Of a stretch of DNA of 51,166 bases, positions 7,645-15,931 are shown piece by piece. The position numbers and the translations under genes were made by a program. Positions within the stretch are counted from its first letter, which is position 1. Each line of letters starts with the position of its first letter. The DNA comes from Lentzea kentuckyensis (GTDB lineage Bacteria; Actinomycetota; Actinomycetes; Mycobacteriales; Pseudonocardiaceae), in assembly GCF_002150765.1 (NCBI RefSeq), contig NZ_MUYM01000059.1, positions 49,573-100,738 on the forward strand, read 5' to 3'. Under the pieces are notes generated by a model. That model saw nothing but the letters and a program-made list of their open reading frames with translations, did not search any database and was not told the origin of the DNA.

Positions 7645-8645
7645 AGCAGCCGGTCCCGGATCTCGTTCGTCTCGCGGTCGGTGAGGGTGCGTTCCGGCGC
7701 CCTCATCGTCACGCGGATGAGCACGTTCTTCTGACCCGGCCGGGCTTCGAGTCGTTCCTGGACGTGGGCCGGCAGGTCCTCGGTCCGGGTTTCGCTCAGG
7801 ATCGTGATCTCCTCGACCACGTCCTCCGGCACGAGTGCGCGGATCCGGTCTCCCAATGTCTCGATGTCCTCGTGGGCATCGGCCATGATCGAGATGTCCC
7901 TGATCGCGGCCGGGTGCCGTGAGATCGACCGGTACTCGTCGAGGTCCAGCATCTGGGTCGCGATGCGCGGGTCGGCGTTGCGCAGCAGGCGGATGTCCGG
8001 AATTCCCTTGCGCAGCATCAGGATCCGGTCCAGGCCGAGGCCCATCGCGAGGCCGTGCGGGTGGTCCTTGATGACGTGCCGCGCGGCCCGCCCGCACTCA
8101 CCGATCTCCACCCACTCACCGTCCTGTTCGACGTCGATCTGCTTGCCGTGCGTGGTGTACGGGTGTTGTGCGTCGACCGCGCGATATCGCTTGCCGGGCA
8201 ACAGAGTGGTGACGACGGTGTCGATGAGGTCGTCGAGTGGTTCCTGGCCGGTGCTGATCCGCCACACGTCGAGCTGGTGCGGAGTGCCGGTGTGCAGGCG
8301 GTCGACCGTGTCGCGGCGGTAGACGAGGCCGGGACAGACCAGTGTCACGTCCGGGGTGGCTTCCCTGAGCGCGGGCGGGATCATCGCCGTGGTGTGGCTG
8401 CGCAGCATGCAGGTCTCGCTGACGTACCTGGTGTAGCGGGCTTCGCGGGTGATCGCGTCGGACGGATAACCGAGATGCTCGTAGTTGTGCTCGACCGGCA
8501 CGAGCGGGTGGTGCCGGACCTCCCGCGGATTGTGCAGGGCCGCCTTGAGGTCGGCGATCAGCAACTGCATCGCGTGCGGGCCCTGCGCGGGATCGGAGAG
8601 ATCGCGGACGTTCAGGGCGCGGACGAGTTCATCGGTGCGGTACAT
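7617..8645 (-). CDS. Stand-alone PheRS-like class II tRNA synthetase homologue
   Basis: A 342-residue protein with a PheS-type class II catalytic core (about residues 25-235) and a C-terminal FDX-ACB anticodon-binding domain (240-342), the architecture of mitochondrial monomeric PheRS. Visible motifs are LRSHTT (81-86), motif 2 YRRDTVDRLHTGTPHQ (109-124) and motif 3 GLGLDR (202-207). No pheT is nearby. The Phe-pocket sequence that in PheS reads FPFTEPS is HPYTTHG here (161-167), and the FHQ.EG motif is PHQLDVW. It may charge or activate another amino acid, or act in specialised metabolism. The start has GGGAA 5 bases upstream, inside a structured leader. Confidence 0.8.
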   Translation of the reverse strand: MYRTDELVRALNVRDLSDPAQGPHAMQLLIADLKAALHNPREVRHHPLVPVEHNYEHLGYPSDAITREARYTRYVSETCMLRSHTTAMIPPALREATPDVTLVCPGLVYRRDTVDRLHTGTPHQLDVWRISTGQEPLDDLIDTVVTTLLPGKRYRAVDAQHPYTTHGKQIDVEQDGEWVEIGECGRAARHVIKDHPHGLAMGLGLDRILMLRKGIPDIRLLRNADPRIATQMLDLDEYRSISRHPAAIRDISIMADAHEDIETLGDRIRALVPEDVVEEITILSETRTEDLPAHVQERLEARPGQKNVLIRVTMRAPERTLTDRETNEIRDRLLQGLRATAP

Positions 8646-8766
8646 GGGGTTTCCCGTTCTCGGTCTGGGTTCCTGGATGCGGAGTCCCCCGACCGACGGG
8701 AAGGTTTCTCAGGCGCGCGCCACCCACGCAGGTCGGGGGCGGCTAAATCGCGTCATGAACCCAGGT
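8646..8766 (-). ncRNA. Structured leader of the PheRS-like gene (candidate cis-regulatory RNA)
   Basis: On the transcript, an outer 8-bp stem pairs 8757-8764 with 8665-8672. An inner 9-bp stem pairs CCCCCGACC (plus strand 8686-8694) with GGTCGGGGG (8731-8739). A competing 12-bp stem pairs 8691-8702 with 8651-8665, leaving a 3-nt bulge, and would cover the GGGAA ribosome-binding site. Inner and competing stems share bases 8691-8694, so they exclude each other. A GGGTGG-CGCGCG stretch recalls the T-box sequence but lacks a full match. Confidence 0.6.
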
Positions 8767-8774
8767 TAGCGCGC

Positions 8775-10655
8775 TTACTCGGGTGGCGTCAGCCGCAAAT
8801 CCGGATCCACCGGCGGCGCTCCGTCGAACGGTCCGTCGTCCTTCAAGCGCCCTACGTGGTCCAGCGCGATCTCGACCCCGGCCCGGTCCGGATCACCGTC
8901 GGCCGGGGGAGTGCGGAACCACTCGTGCAGCTCCTCGGGAATCTCGAACCGCGCGAGCAGCTCCTCGTACATCGCGTCGCGGTCCGCGGCCTGCACACCG
9001 AGCTCCTGGTACTCGCGCACCGCCATGCGCAGCCGGATCCAGCGATAGCGGTCGGTGTTCTGCTGCTGCTCGAAGCGTTCGCGCAGCAGGTCACCGGCCT
9101 TCTGGCCGCGCAACGCGAGCTTCCTGATCGTGGCCGGCGGCATGAACAGGTTGGTGCCGCCCTCGTCGTCCGCCTGCCGCACGTGCGCGATGCGGCCGCG
9201 GTAGCCGGGCAGCGCCGACTGCATGGTGTCCCGCCAGTCCAGGAAGGTGTCCAAGATGGACACCAGGAAACGCGGCATCGTGTTCAGCGACGCGTAGCGC
9301 GCGCCGGACGTCGACGCGTCCTGCTCCGGCAGCCACACCTCGTTCGTGTCGCCGTTCGGATAGGGCTGCAGGCTCAGGCCGAACGTGGGCCAGCGCGGCA
9401 GCAGCGCGTCGAAGAAGTGGATCGGGAAGTTGCTGGTGATGCCGCCGTCGGAGAACCAGTGCACGCGCCCGTCCCGGCACAGCGGCACCGCGGCGATCAG
9501 GCCGGGGAACGACAGCGACATCCGCACGGCGAGCACGACCGGCAGCCGGTCCCGTCCGGGCAGGTCGCGCAACGGCATGTGCTCGTGCTGCGGGCACTTC
9601 ACGGCGGTCGCCGGTCCGTTCATCTGCTCGACCACCCGGCGCGGCAGCACGTACCCGAGACACTCCTCGCAGTACTGCCACTCCTGTTTGAACGGCAACC
9701 GGTACGGCCGCCCCTCCGACAGGTCGGTCGTCATCAGCACCAGGTTGATCTCACCGAGGTCGCCGAACGTCACGGCGTGCTCGGTGCCGGCCAGCGAGTC
9801 GAGCTGGTCCGCGATCCAGTCGGCCAGCGGCGGCACGCCCGTGGACTTCGGCATGCCCGCCAGCCGGTCGAGCCACGACGGCGTGAAGTCACCGGTGCCC
9901 GGCACGAGTCCGAAGTGGATGGACCGCGCGTTGTGCTTCAAATACCGTTGCATGGCATACCCGTAGGTGACCGTCAACGCGCTGACCGCCGCGAGGCTGA
10001 GCACCAGCCACACCAGCAGAACGATCGCGGCCGTCGCATAGTGCCGTGAGAACGCCAGCCCGAGCACAAGAGGTACCGCGGCGAACACCCATGCGGGCCA
10101 AGGCAAACTCGACCGCAACGGCCACAGCACCAGCACCACGCAAGCGATTGCCAGCACCACGACCAGCGTCGCGAGCCAGCCGGGGTAGTCCGCCGGCGCC
10201 AGCCACGCCGAGAACAACACAGGCCCGCCCAGCCACAGCAACGCCATCAGCGTCAGCACCGCTTTCGCCCGCAGGCCAACGGCTCCGAGCAACGCGAAGA
10301 ACAGGCACGAGATCGCGCTGCGCCCCGTCGTCTCGCGCTTCTGCATGGTCGCGACGACGATCCGGTACAGCGCACGGGTCTTGTCCGTGGGCTGGAACAG
10401 CTGCGCGAGCCGCCACTGGTCCGCACCGGTGCCGGAGATGAACCAGTCGATGAGCTTCGTGAGCTTCTCGAAGCCACCGGAGGCACGACCGCGTTCGGCC
10501 GCCGCCGTGAACGCCGCGGCGATCGCTCCCGCGGACGCGCCACCGATCTGCTTGAACTCGTAATGGCGCGCCAGCGATGCGACAGCGAGCGGATACACGA
10601 CGCCGCTGGTCGTGCCGCCGCGCATGGTCAGGTCGCAGTAGCGGTCGTACTCCAT
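8775..10655 (-). CDS. Patatin-like phospholipase with membrane segments
   Basis: A 626-residue protein. The patatin catalytic parts are split: MRGGTTSGVVYP (oxyanion glycines) and GGASAG with nucleophile Ser41 near the N-terminus, and the catalytic Asp in FSDGGITSNFP around residue 400. Between them, about residues 115-240 contain four to five hydrophobic segments that should span the membrane. Two CxxC pairs (YCEECLGY and a later C) could bind zinc. It probably hydrolyses membrane lipids; the substrate is unknown. The ATG at 10655 is preceded by a 14-bp palindrome. The gene ends 129 bases before the PheRS-like gene, and that gap holds the structured leader. Confidence 0.85.
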   Translation of the reverse strand: MEYDRYCDLTMRGGTTSGVVYPLAVASLARHYEFKQIGGASAGAIAAAFTAAAERGRASGGFEKLTKLIDWFISGTGADQWRLAQLFQPTDKTRALYRIVVATMQKRETTGRSAISCLFFALLGAVGLRAKAVLTLMALLWLGGPVLFSAWLAPADYPGWLATLVVVLAIACVVLVLWPLRSSLPWPAWVFAAVPLVLGLAFSRHYATAAIVLLVWLVLSLAAVSALTVTYGYAMQRYLKHNARSIHFGLVPGTGDFTPSWLDRLAGMPKSTGVPPLADWIADQLDSLAGTEHAVTFGDLGEINLVLMTTDLSEGRPYRLPFKQEWQYCEECLGYVLPRRVVEQMNGPATAVKCPQHEHMPLRDLPGRDRLPVVLAVRMSLSFPGLIAAVPLCRDGRVHWFSDGGITSNFPIHFFDALLPRWPTFGLSLQPYPNGDTNEVWLPEQDASTSGARYASLNTMPRFLVSILDTFLDWRDTMQSALPGYRGRIAHVRQADDEGGTNLFMPPATIRKLALRGQKAGDLLRERFEQQQNTDRYRWIRLRMAVREYQELGVQAADRDAMYEELLARFEIPEELHEWFRTPPADGDPDRAGVEIALDHVGRLKDDGPFDGAPPVDPDLRLTPPE

Positions 10656-10662
10656 GTGCTCA

Positions 10663-10676
10663 TGATCGCGCGATCA
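10663..10676. promoter_or_regulatory. 14-bp palindrome upstream of patatin gene
   Basis: TGATCGCGCGATCA is a perfect palindrome ending 8 bases before the patatin start codon, a position suited to a repressor operator. No regulator gene is adjacent. Confidence 0.4.
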
Positions 10677-10873
10677 GCGCCGTCCGTCGCCGAAGTTCAC
10701 TCGGACGCCGTCGAATCGATCTCATTCCGCTGAGCACGGAGGTTGGCAGCGGTTGGCGTGATCAGCAAGCGCTTGCCTTAGCACTTTTCTACCGCCAACT
10801 GAGACCACCATCCCAGTGATGCAAGCGTTCCAGGAACGAGTACAGGCAGTCCGGCGCCTGCCGGACAAGCTGA
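10677..10873. other. Intergenic region between kinase and patatin genes
   Basis: No gene is seen. The stretch contains a 12-bp palindrome GCAAGCGCTTGC (10765-10776) and the pair GTTGGCG (10752-10758) / CGCCAAC (10793-10799), which could form the terminator of the ABC-acetyltransferase-kinase operon. Confidence 0.4.
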
Positions 10874-11389
10874 TCAGATGCGTTCCGCGGCCAGCCAACC
10901 CGTGACGACGTCCTGCGCCACCTCGGCCACCGGCTGGTCGGCGGCGACCACGAAGTCCTCGACCCAGGCCTCCGCGAAGATCTTCTCGAGTTCTTCCGCG
11001 CGGTTCAGGTGCCATTGCAGGGCCGATTCGTGGTGCCGCGCGGTGAGACGCTTCCGGATCACCGACAGGTCCGCCGTCAACCGGCACACGGTGAGCTTCG
11101 TCCCGATCGCCTCGGCGTACCGGGCGCGGTCCGCGCGGCGTTCCAGCACGCCCGCCAGCACCAGCCGGTGCGCGCCGGCCTCGGCGTAGTTGCGGGCCAC
11201 GGCGCGCAGGTTCCGCAGCTCCAGCTCCAGGTTGAACGGATCGTCCGCAGGGCTCGGCCGGCTGAACCGCAACCAGTCGAGGTCGATCACCGCGTGCGGG
11301 ACCGAGGCCGCGGCGAGCCAGTCGCCGACGGCCTCGGCCACCGTCGTCTTGCCCACCCCGACCGGGCCGGTGACGAGCAGCGCCTTCAC
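10874..11389 (-). CDS. P-loop small-molecule kinase-like protein
   Basis: A 171-residue P-loop NTPase. The N-terminus MKALLVTGPVGVGKTTVAEA carries the Walker A motif (GPVGVGKT). HAVIDLDWLRF follows like the second strand of small kinases of the AAA_33/chloramphenicol-phosphotransferase type. The substrate is unknown. The GTG start overlaps the acetyltransferase stop as GTGA, so the two are translationally coupled. It is the last gene of a three-gene operon with an ABC exporter and a Vat-like acetyltransferase, suggesting a shared detoxification or tailoring job (inference). Confidence 0.75.
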   Translation of the reverse strand: MKALLVTGPVGVGKTTVAEAVGDWLAAASVPHAVIDLDWLRFSRPSPADDPFNLELELRNLRAVARNYAEAGAHRLVLAGVLERRADRARYAEAIGTKLTVCRLTADLSVIRKRLTARHHESALQWHLNRAEELEKIFAEAWVEDFVVAADQPVAEVAQDVVTGWLAAERI

Positions 11390-12021
11390 TCCGCGACCGC
11401 CGCCAGCTCGGCCGGCGTGCCCTGCATGATCACGCGGACGTGCTCGGTCACCTTCTCCACCGGCCAGTCCCACCACGCGATCCGTTCCAGCAGCTCGACT
11501 TCCTCGTCGCTGTACCGCCTCCGGAGCAACTTGGCCGGGTTTCCGCCGACCACGCCATAAGCCGGCACGTCCGACACGACCACCGAGCCGGACGCGATGA
11601 TCGCGCCGTTGCCGATGTGCACGCCGGGCATGATCAACGCCTGGTATCCGATCCACACGTCGTTGCCCACCACCGTGTCCCCGCGGCTCTCCGCCCCGAG
11701 CGCGATGTCGAGCGTCTTCTCGCCCCACACCCCGCCGAAGATCGTGAACGGGAACGTCGACACGCCGTCGGTGCGGTGGTTGGCGCCCGACATGATGAAC
11801 CGGACGCCCTCAGCCAAAGCGCAGTAACGGCCGATGACCAGCTTCTCCGCGCCGAAGTTGTAGAGCACGTTGCGGCGCTCGAACTCCTCGGCGTGGAAAG
11901 GGTCGTCGTAGTAGGTGTACTCGCCGACCTCGATCTGCGGGTTCTTCACCAACGGCTTGAGCAGCACCGTGCGCGCGATGTCCGGCAACGGGTAGAGGTT
12001 GTCCGGCGAGGGAATGGTCAC
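11386..12021 (-). CDS. Vat/CatB-like hexapeptide O-acetyltransferase
   Basis: A 211-residue left-handed beta-helix acetyltransferase of the xenobiotic acetyltransferase group (streptogramin Vat, chloramphenicol CatB). Seen are the catalytic-loop sequence SGANHRTDGVSTFPF with the active His, the hexapeptide stretch VVGNDVWIGYQALIMPGVHIGNGAIIASGSVV, and the C-terminal NPAKLLRRRYSDEEVELL. Such enzymes transfer acetyl from acetyl-CoA to hydroxyl groups of antibiotics or related compounds; the substrate is not predictable. Its GTG overlaps the ABC gene stop (GTGA), and its own stop overlaps the kinase start. Confidence 0.88.
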   Translation of the reverse strand: MTIPSPDNLYPLPDIARTVLLKPLVKNPQIEVGEYTYYDDPFHAEEFERRNVLYNFGAEKLVIGRYCALAEGVRFIMSGANHRTDGVSTFPFTIFGGVWGEKTLDIALGAESRGDTVVGNDVWIGYQALIMPGVHIGNGAIIASGSVVVSDVPAYGVVGGNPAKLLRRRYSDEEVELLERIAWWDWPVEKVTEHVRVIMQGTPAELAAVAE

Positions 12022-13892
12022 GGTGCTCCGATCGGCTCTTCGCTGAACTGCGTGCGGTACAACTTGGCGTAGTGGCCTTCCAGCGCCAGCAACGACTCAT
12101 GCGTACCACGCTCGACGATCTGACCGCGTTCCACGACCAGGATCTGGTCCGCCGCCCGGATCGTCGACAGCCGGTGCGCGATCACCAGCGAGGTCCGGCC
12201 CGCGAGAGCCTCGACCAACGCCTCCTGCACGGCCGCCTCCGAGCGCGAGTCCAGGTGTGCGGTCGCCTCGTCCAGGATCACCACGCGTGGCTTGGCCAGC
12301 AGCAACCTCGCGATGGTCAGCCGTTGCCGCTCGCCACCGGACAGACGGTAGCCGCGTTCGCCCACCACGGTGTCCAACTGATCCGGCAGTGACGACACCA
12401 GGTCGGCCAGCCGGGCCCGCGTCAGCGCGTCCCAGATCTCCTCGTCGGTCGCGGACGGCGCCGCCAGTCGCAGATTGGCGCCGATCGACTCGTGGAACAG
12501 GTGCCCGTCCTGCGTCACCATGCCCACGGTCTCGCGGATCGAGTCGAACGACAGGTCGCGAACGTCCACACCGGACAGTCGGACCGTGCCGGAATCCGCG
12601 TCGTACAACCGGGGCACCAGCGACGCGATCGTCGACTTGCCCGCACCCGAGGCGCCGACCAGAGCGATCAGCGAACCGGGCTCGGCGACGAAGGAGATCC
12701 CGCCGAGAATCTCCTCGCCACCGCGAGTGTCGAGCGAAGCGACCTCCTCCAGGGAAGCCAGCGACACCTTGTCCGCGGACGGGTAGGCGAAGCGAACGTC
12801 AGCAAACTCGACGGCGACCGGCCCCTCGGGCACAGCGACCGGCTCAGGCTTCTCCTTGATCAACGGCGGCAGGTCCAGCACCTCGAAGACCCGTTCGAAC
12901 GACACGAGCGCGGTCATCACATCCACGCGTGCCCCGGCCAACGCCGTCAACGGCGCGTACAGGCGGGTCAGCAGCAGCGCCAGCGTCACGATCGTGCCCG
13001 GCGCCATCTGACCTGCGAACACGAAGTACCCGCCCAGGCCGTAGACCAGCGCCAACGCCAGCGAGGACACCAGCGTCAACGCGACCAGGAACAGCCACTG
13101 CGCCACGGCCGTCCGCACGCCGATGTCGCGCACCCGCCGAGCCCGCGATCCGAACTCCAGGCTTTCCAACGCCGGCCGGCCGAACAGCTTGATCAACGTC
13201 GCGCCCGGCGCGGAGAACCGCTCGGTCATCTGGGTCGTCATCGCCGAGTCGAGGTTCGCGGCCTCGCGGTGCATGGACGCCAGCCGCTTGCCCATCCGCC
13301 GCGCCGGGAACAGGAAGATCGGCAGCAGCGCCATCGCGAGCACCGTCACCTGCCACGACAGCGTCAGCATCACGGCCAGGGTCAGGATCAGCGCGATCAC
13401 GTTGGTGACGACACCGGAGATCGTCTCGGAGAACGCCCGCTGGGCCGCGATCACGTCGTTGTTCAGCCGCGACACCAGCGCACCGGTGCGAGTGCGGGTG
13501 AAGAACGCGATCGGCATCCGTTGCACGTGGTCGAAGACGGCCTGGCGCAGCCGCAGGATCAGGTCCTCGCCGACGCGCGAGGACTGCCACCGCTCGGCGA
13601 GCGAGAACCCGGCCTCCAGCACCGCCACGCCGGCGATCGCCAGCGCGAGCCACACGACCAGCCCGAAGTCGCGGCCGCCGATGATGGTGTCGACGACCCG
13701 GCCGGCCAGCACCGGCGACGCCACCGCGAGCACCGCGGCGAGGGACGAGGTGGCCAGCAACGCGTACACGGCCCGCCGCTGCGGGTGGGCGAACCGGGCG
13801 ACACGCTTCAACGTCGCCCGGCTCACCCGACGGCTTTTCTCGTCCTGCATCGCGCTTTCGAGCGCGTACCAGGCGTTGAAGTCGATGTTCAT
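12018..13892 (-). CDS. ABC transporter, fused permease and ATPase (exporter)
   Basis: A 624-residue half-transporter. Six membrane segments lie over about residues 40-310, followed by a nucleotide-binding domain with Walker A GASGAGKST, Q-loop TQDGHLFHES, signature LSGGERQRL, Walker B VVILDEATAHLD and the H-loop His in IAHRLST. This is the type IV (MsbA/LmrA-like) exporter plan, probably a homodimer. It is first in an operon with an acetyltransferase and a kinase, so export of a toxic or modified small molecule is plausible. A MerR-type promoter lies directly upstream, placing the transcription start within a base or two of the ATG. Confidence 0.92.
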   Translation of the reverse strand: MNIDFNAWYALESAMQDEKSRRVSRATLKRVARFAHPQRRAVYALLATSSLAAVLAVASPVLAGRVVDTIIGGRDFGLVVWLALAIAGVAVLEAGFSLAERWQSSRVGEDLILRLRQAVFDHVQRMPIAFFTRTRTGALVSRLNNDVIAAQRAFSETISGVVTNVIALILTLAVMLTLSWQVTVLAMALLPIFLFPARRMGKRLASMHREAANLDSAMTTQMTERFSAPGATLIKLFGRPALESLEFGSRARRVRDIGVRTAVAQWLFLVALTLVSSLALALVYGLGGYFVFAGQMAPGTIVTLALLLTRLYAPLTALAGARVDVMTALVSFERVFEVLDLPPLIKEKPEPVAVPEGPVAVEFADVRFAYPSADKVSLASLEEVASLDTRGGEEILGGISFVAEPGSLIALVGASGAGKSTIASLVPRLYDADSGTVRLSGVDVRDLSFDSIRETVGMVTQDGHLFHESIGANLRLAAPSATDEEIWDALTRARLADLVSSLPDQLDTVVGERGYRLSGGERQRLTIARLLLAKPRVVILDEATAHLDSRSEAAVQEALVEALAGRTSLVIAHRLSTIRAADQILVVERGQIVERGTHESLLALEGHYAKLYRTQFSEEPIGAP

Positions 13893-13899
13893 GACGACC

Positions 13900-13930
13900 A
13901 GTCTCGAACCTCGACCTACAACGAGGTCAA
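13900..13930 (-). promoter_or_regulatory. MerR-family-type promoter of the ABC operon
   Basis: Read on the minus strand: TTGACC (-35), a 19-bp spacer and GAGACT (-10). The over-long spacer contains the dyad ACCTCG-N8-CGAGGT (13908-13927). A 19-bp spacer with a central dyad is the hallmark of MerR-family activated promoters. No MerR gene lies in the window nearby. Confidence 0.6.
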
Positions 13931-14823
13931 GCTGTTTTCAGAAACTCGTCGACTTCGGCGAGGGCCGCCGCGCGCACCGGCTCCGGCGACAGGAACAGGT
14001 CGTGCATGCCCGCCTTGATCTCCACGACCTTGACCGAGGTCCCGATCTTCGGACCCCACTTCCTCATGCCCTCGACGTCCAGCACCGCGTCGGCCTTGGC
14101 GACGTCCTCGCTCCACTCGCGAGCGTTGAGCATGCTCTTGTCGGAGTGCAGCACCAGCACCGGCACCCGCACGTCGAGTCCACTGTGGACCTTCTCCTGC
14201 GCGATCAGGATCGCCCGGATCCACCCCGCCAGCACCGGGAACCCCGCGAGCGGCTTCCACTTCAGGTCGAAGTCCCACTCGCCCTTGCGCGAGTTGTGGA
14301 TCGCCGACCCGTACGCCTCACCGAGGTTCGCGCGGATCTTCACCTTCGGTGCGAGCTGTCCGATCAGCTTCACGACCTGCCGCATGAACGGCGGCTCCAC
14401 GACGTCGAGCCACGGGCTGTTGAGCACCAACGCGCTGATCAGCTCGCTGGAGCGGCGTTCGTGGGCCCACAACGACGTGGTGAGCCCGCCCGTCGAGTGC
14501 CCCATGAGCACCACCCGCGAATGCTCTTCGCGAATGACGGCGATCGCGGCGTCGATCTCCTCGAAGTACACCGCGATGTCGGTCGTGTAGTTCGGCACCT
14601 CGCCGTCGCGCAGTGACCGGCCGTAGCCGCGCAGGTCGACCGCGTAGAAGTCGTAGCCCTGGGCCGTGTAGTGCTCGGCCACGTGCTCCTGGAAGAAGTA
14701 GTCCGCGAAACCGTGCACGTAGAGGATCGCGCCCCGGTCGTTGGCCGCGGCGCGCCGGCGGACCAGGGTCGCTGCGGCCCCGCCGCGCAACGGCAGAACG
14801 GTGGTGTCTTCGTCGCTGCTCAC
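13927..14823 (-). CDS. Alpha/beta hydrolase, lysophospholipase type (Hydrolase_4)
   Basis: A 298-residue serine hydrolase. The fold is shown by ILYVHGFADYFFQEHVAEHY, the nucleophile elbow GHSTGG, the acid residue in LVLHSDKS and the catalytic His in AGMHDLFLS. It resembles bacterial lysophospholipases/monoacylglycerol lipases; no signal peptide is seen. A longer frame starts at 14940, but GTG at 14823 is preferred because the extra residues do not look like protein of this family. It is divergent from the M48 peptidase gene. Its stop codon lies inside the -35 box of the ABC operon promoter. Confidence 0.85.
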   Translation of the reverse strand: MSSDEDTTVLPLRGGAAATLVRRRAAANDRGAILYVHGFADYFFQEHVAEHYTAQGYDFYAVDLRGYGRSLRDGEVPNYTTDIAVYFEEIDAAIAVIREEHSRVVLMGHSTGGLTTSLWAHERRSSELISALVLNSPWLDVVEPPFMRQVVKLIGQLAPKVKIRANLGEAYGSAIHNSRKGEWDFDLKWKPLAGFPVLAGWIRAILIAQEKVHSGLDVRVPVLVLHSDKSMLNAREWSEDVAKADAVLDVEGMRKWGPKIGTSVKVVEIKAGMHDLFLSPEPVRAAALAEVDEFLKTA

Positions 14824-14932
14824 CGCGCAAGTTTGCAACCATCCGGCGCCGATTCCGTGCACCCTTGTCCGGATCGTGTCTAACCTGGGTGGTGTGACGG
14901 GGGATATAGAACAGTCATCGAGGGTGCGTTTC

Positions 14933-15916
14933 ATGGGCATCAGCCCGCGCGCCTATGAGCATCCTGCCGACCGAGGCGCCCTCGCGGTGCTGAGGGCGGT
15001 GCCCGCCGTGGCACCGATCCTCAAGGCGGTCGCCGGAGCCTTCACCGAGCGGGGTGAGCGCCTGCTGCAGGTGGCTTCCTCCGTCCGGGTCGGCCCCAAG
15101 CAGTATCCGCAGCTCGACCGCATCCGCAACGAGGTGGCGGCGACGTTCGACCTCGACGAGGTGCCCGAGCTCTTCGTCGAGCGCAGCGCGCAGGCCTACG
15201 CCTACACCTACGGCATCGACAAGCCGTTCATCGTGATCAGCACCGGCTCGGTCGACCTGCTCGACAACGAGTCGCTGCGGTTCCTCATCGGTCACGAGAC
15301 CGGCCACGTGATGTCGGGCCACGCGCTCTACAACACGCTGCTGCGCCGGCTCATCGACCTGACCACGTCGTTCGCGTGGGTGCCCGCGGGCGCCATCGCC
15401 ATGCGGGCGGTCATCGCGGCGCTGCGCGAGTGGCAGCGCAAGACCGAGCTGTCCTGCGACCGGGCAGGCCTGCTGGCCTGCCAGGACCCGCAGGCCGCGC
15501 TGCGCACGCACCTCGCGCTCGCGGGCGACCTCGGCGGTCAGGTCGACATCGCGTCGTTCCTCGCCCAGGCTCAGGAGTACGAGGAGGTCGAGGACATCCG
15601 CGACAGCATCCTCAAGCTCCTGCACACCGAGACCCGTTCGCACCCGCTGGTCGTGGTGCGGGCCGCCGAGCTGCAGCGCTGGTCGGCGAGCGAGGAGTAC
15701 CGCGAGATCCTGACCGGCACGTACCCGCGCCGCGAGGACGACCGGCCGACGAGCAACCTCACCGACGACGTGAAGTCCGCCGCCCGTTCGTACAAGGAGT
15801 CGATGAGCAACTCGGCCGACCCGCTGATCAAGACGATCAACGACATCGGCGAGACGGTCATGGGCGCGGCGGGCAGGGTTTGGAGCAAAGTTAGTCCGAA
15901 CGGCCCAGCGGAGTAG
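14933..15916 (+). CDS. M48 family zinc metallopeptidase
   Basis: A 327-residue protein starting MGISPRAYEHPADR. The zinc site is HETGH near residue 122-126, and the third ligand Glu lies in KTELSCDRAGLL. A hydrophobic stretch (FAWVPAGAIAMRAVIAALR) between them may associate with the membrane. The C-terminal third is polar and without a recognised domain. M48 enzymes take part in membrane-protein quality control; the exact role here is unknown. The ATG at 14933 has GAGGG 9 bases upstream; GTG at 14894 in frame is an alternative. Confidence 0.88.
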   Translation: MGISPRAYEHPADRGALAVLRAVPAVAPILKAVAGAFTERGERLLQVASSVRVGPKQYPQLDRIRNEVAATFDLDEVPELFVERSAQAYAYTYGIDKPFIVISTGSVDLLDNESLRFLIGHETGHVMSGHALYNTLLRRLIDLTTSFAWVPAGAIAMRAVIAALREWQRKTELSCDRAGLLACQDPQAALRTHLALAGDLGGQVDIASFLAQAQEYEEVEDIRDSILKLLHTETRSHPLVVVRAAELQRWSASEEYREILTGTYPRREDDRPTSNLTDDVKSAARSYKESMSNSADPLIKTINDIGETVMGAAGRVWSKVSPNGPAE

Positions 15917-15931
15917 CTACCATCTGGAGTC

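Noticed and set aside
8646..8766. Canonical T-box riboswitch
   Set aside because: The conserved T-box AGGGUGGNACCGCG is not fully present and no specifier loop for Phe was identified; kept only as an unclassified structured leader.
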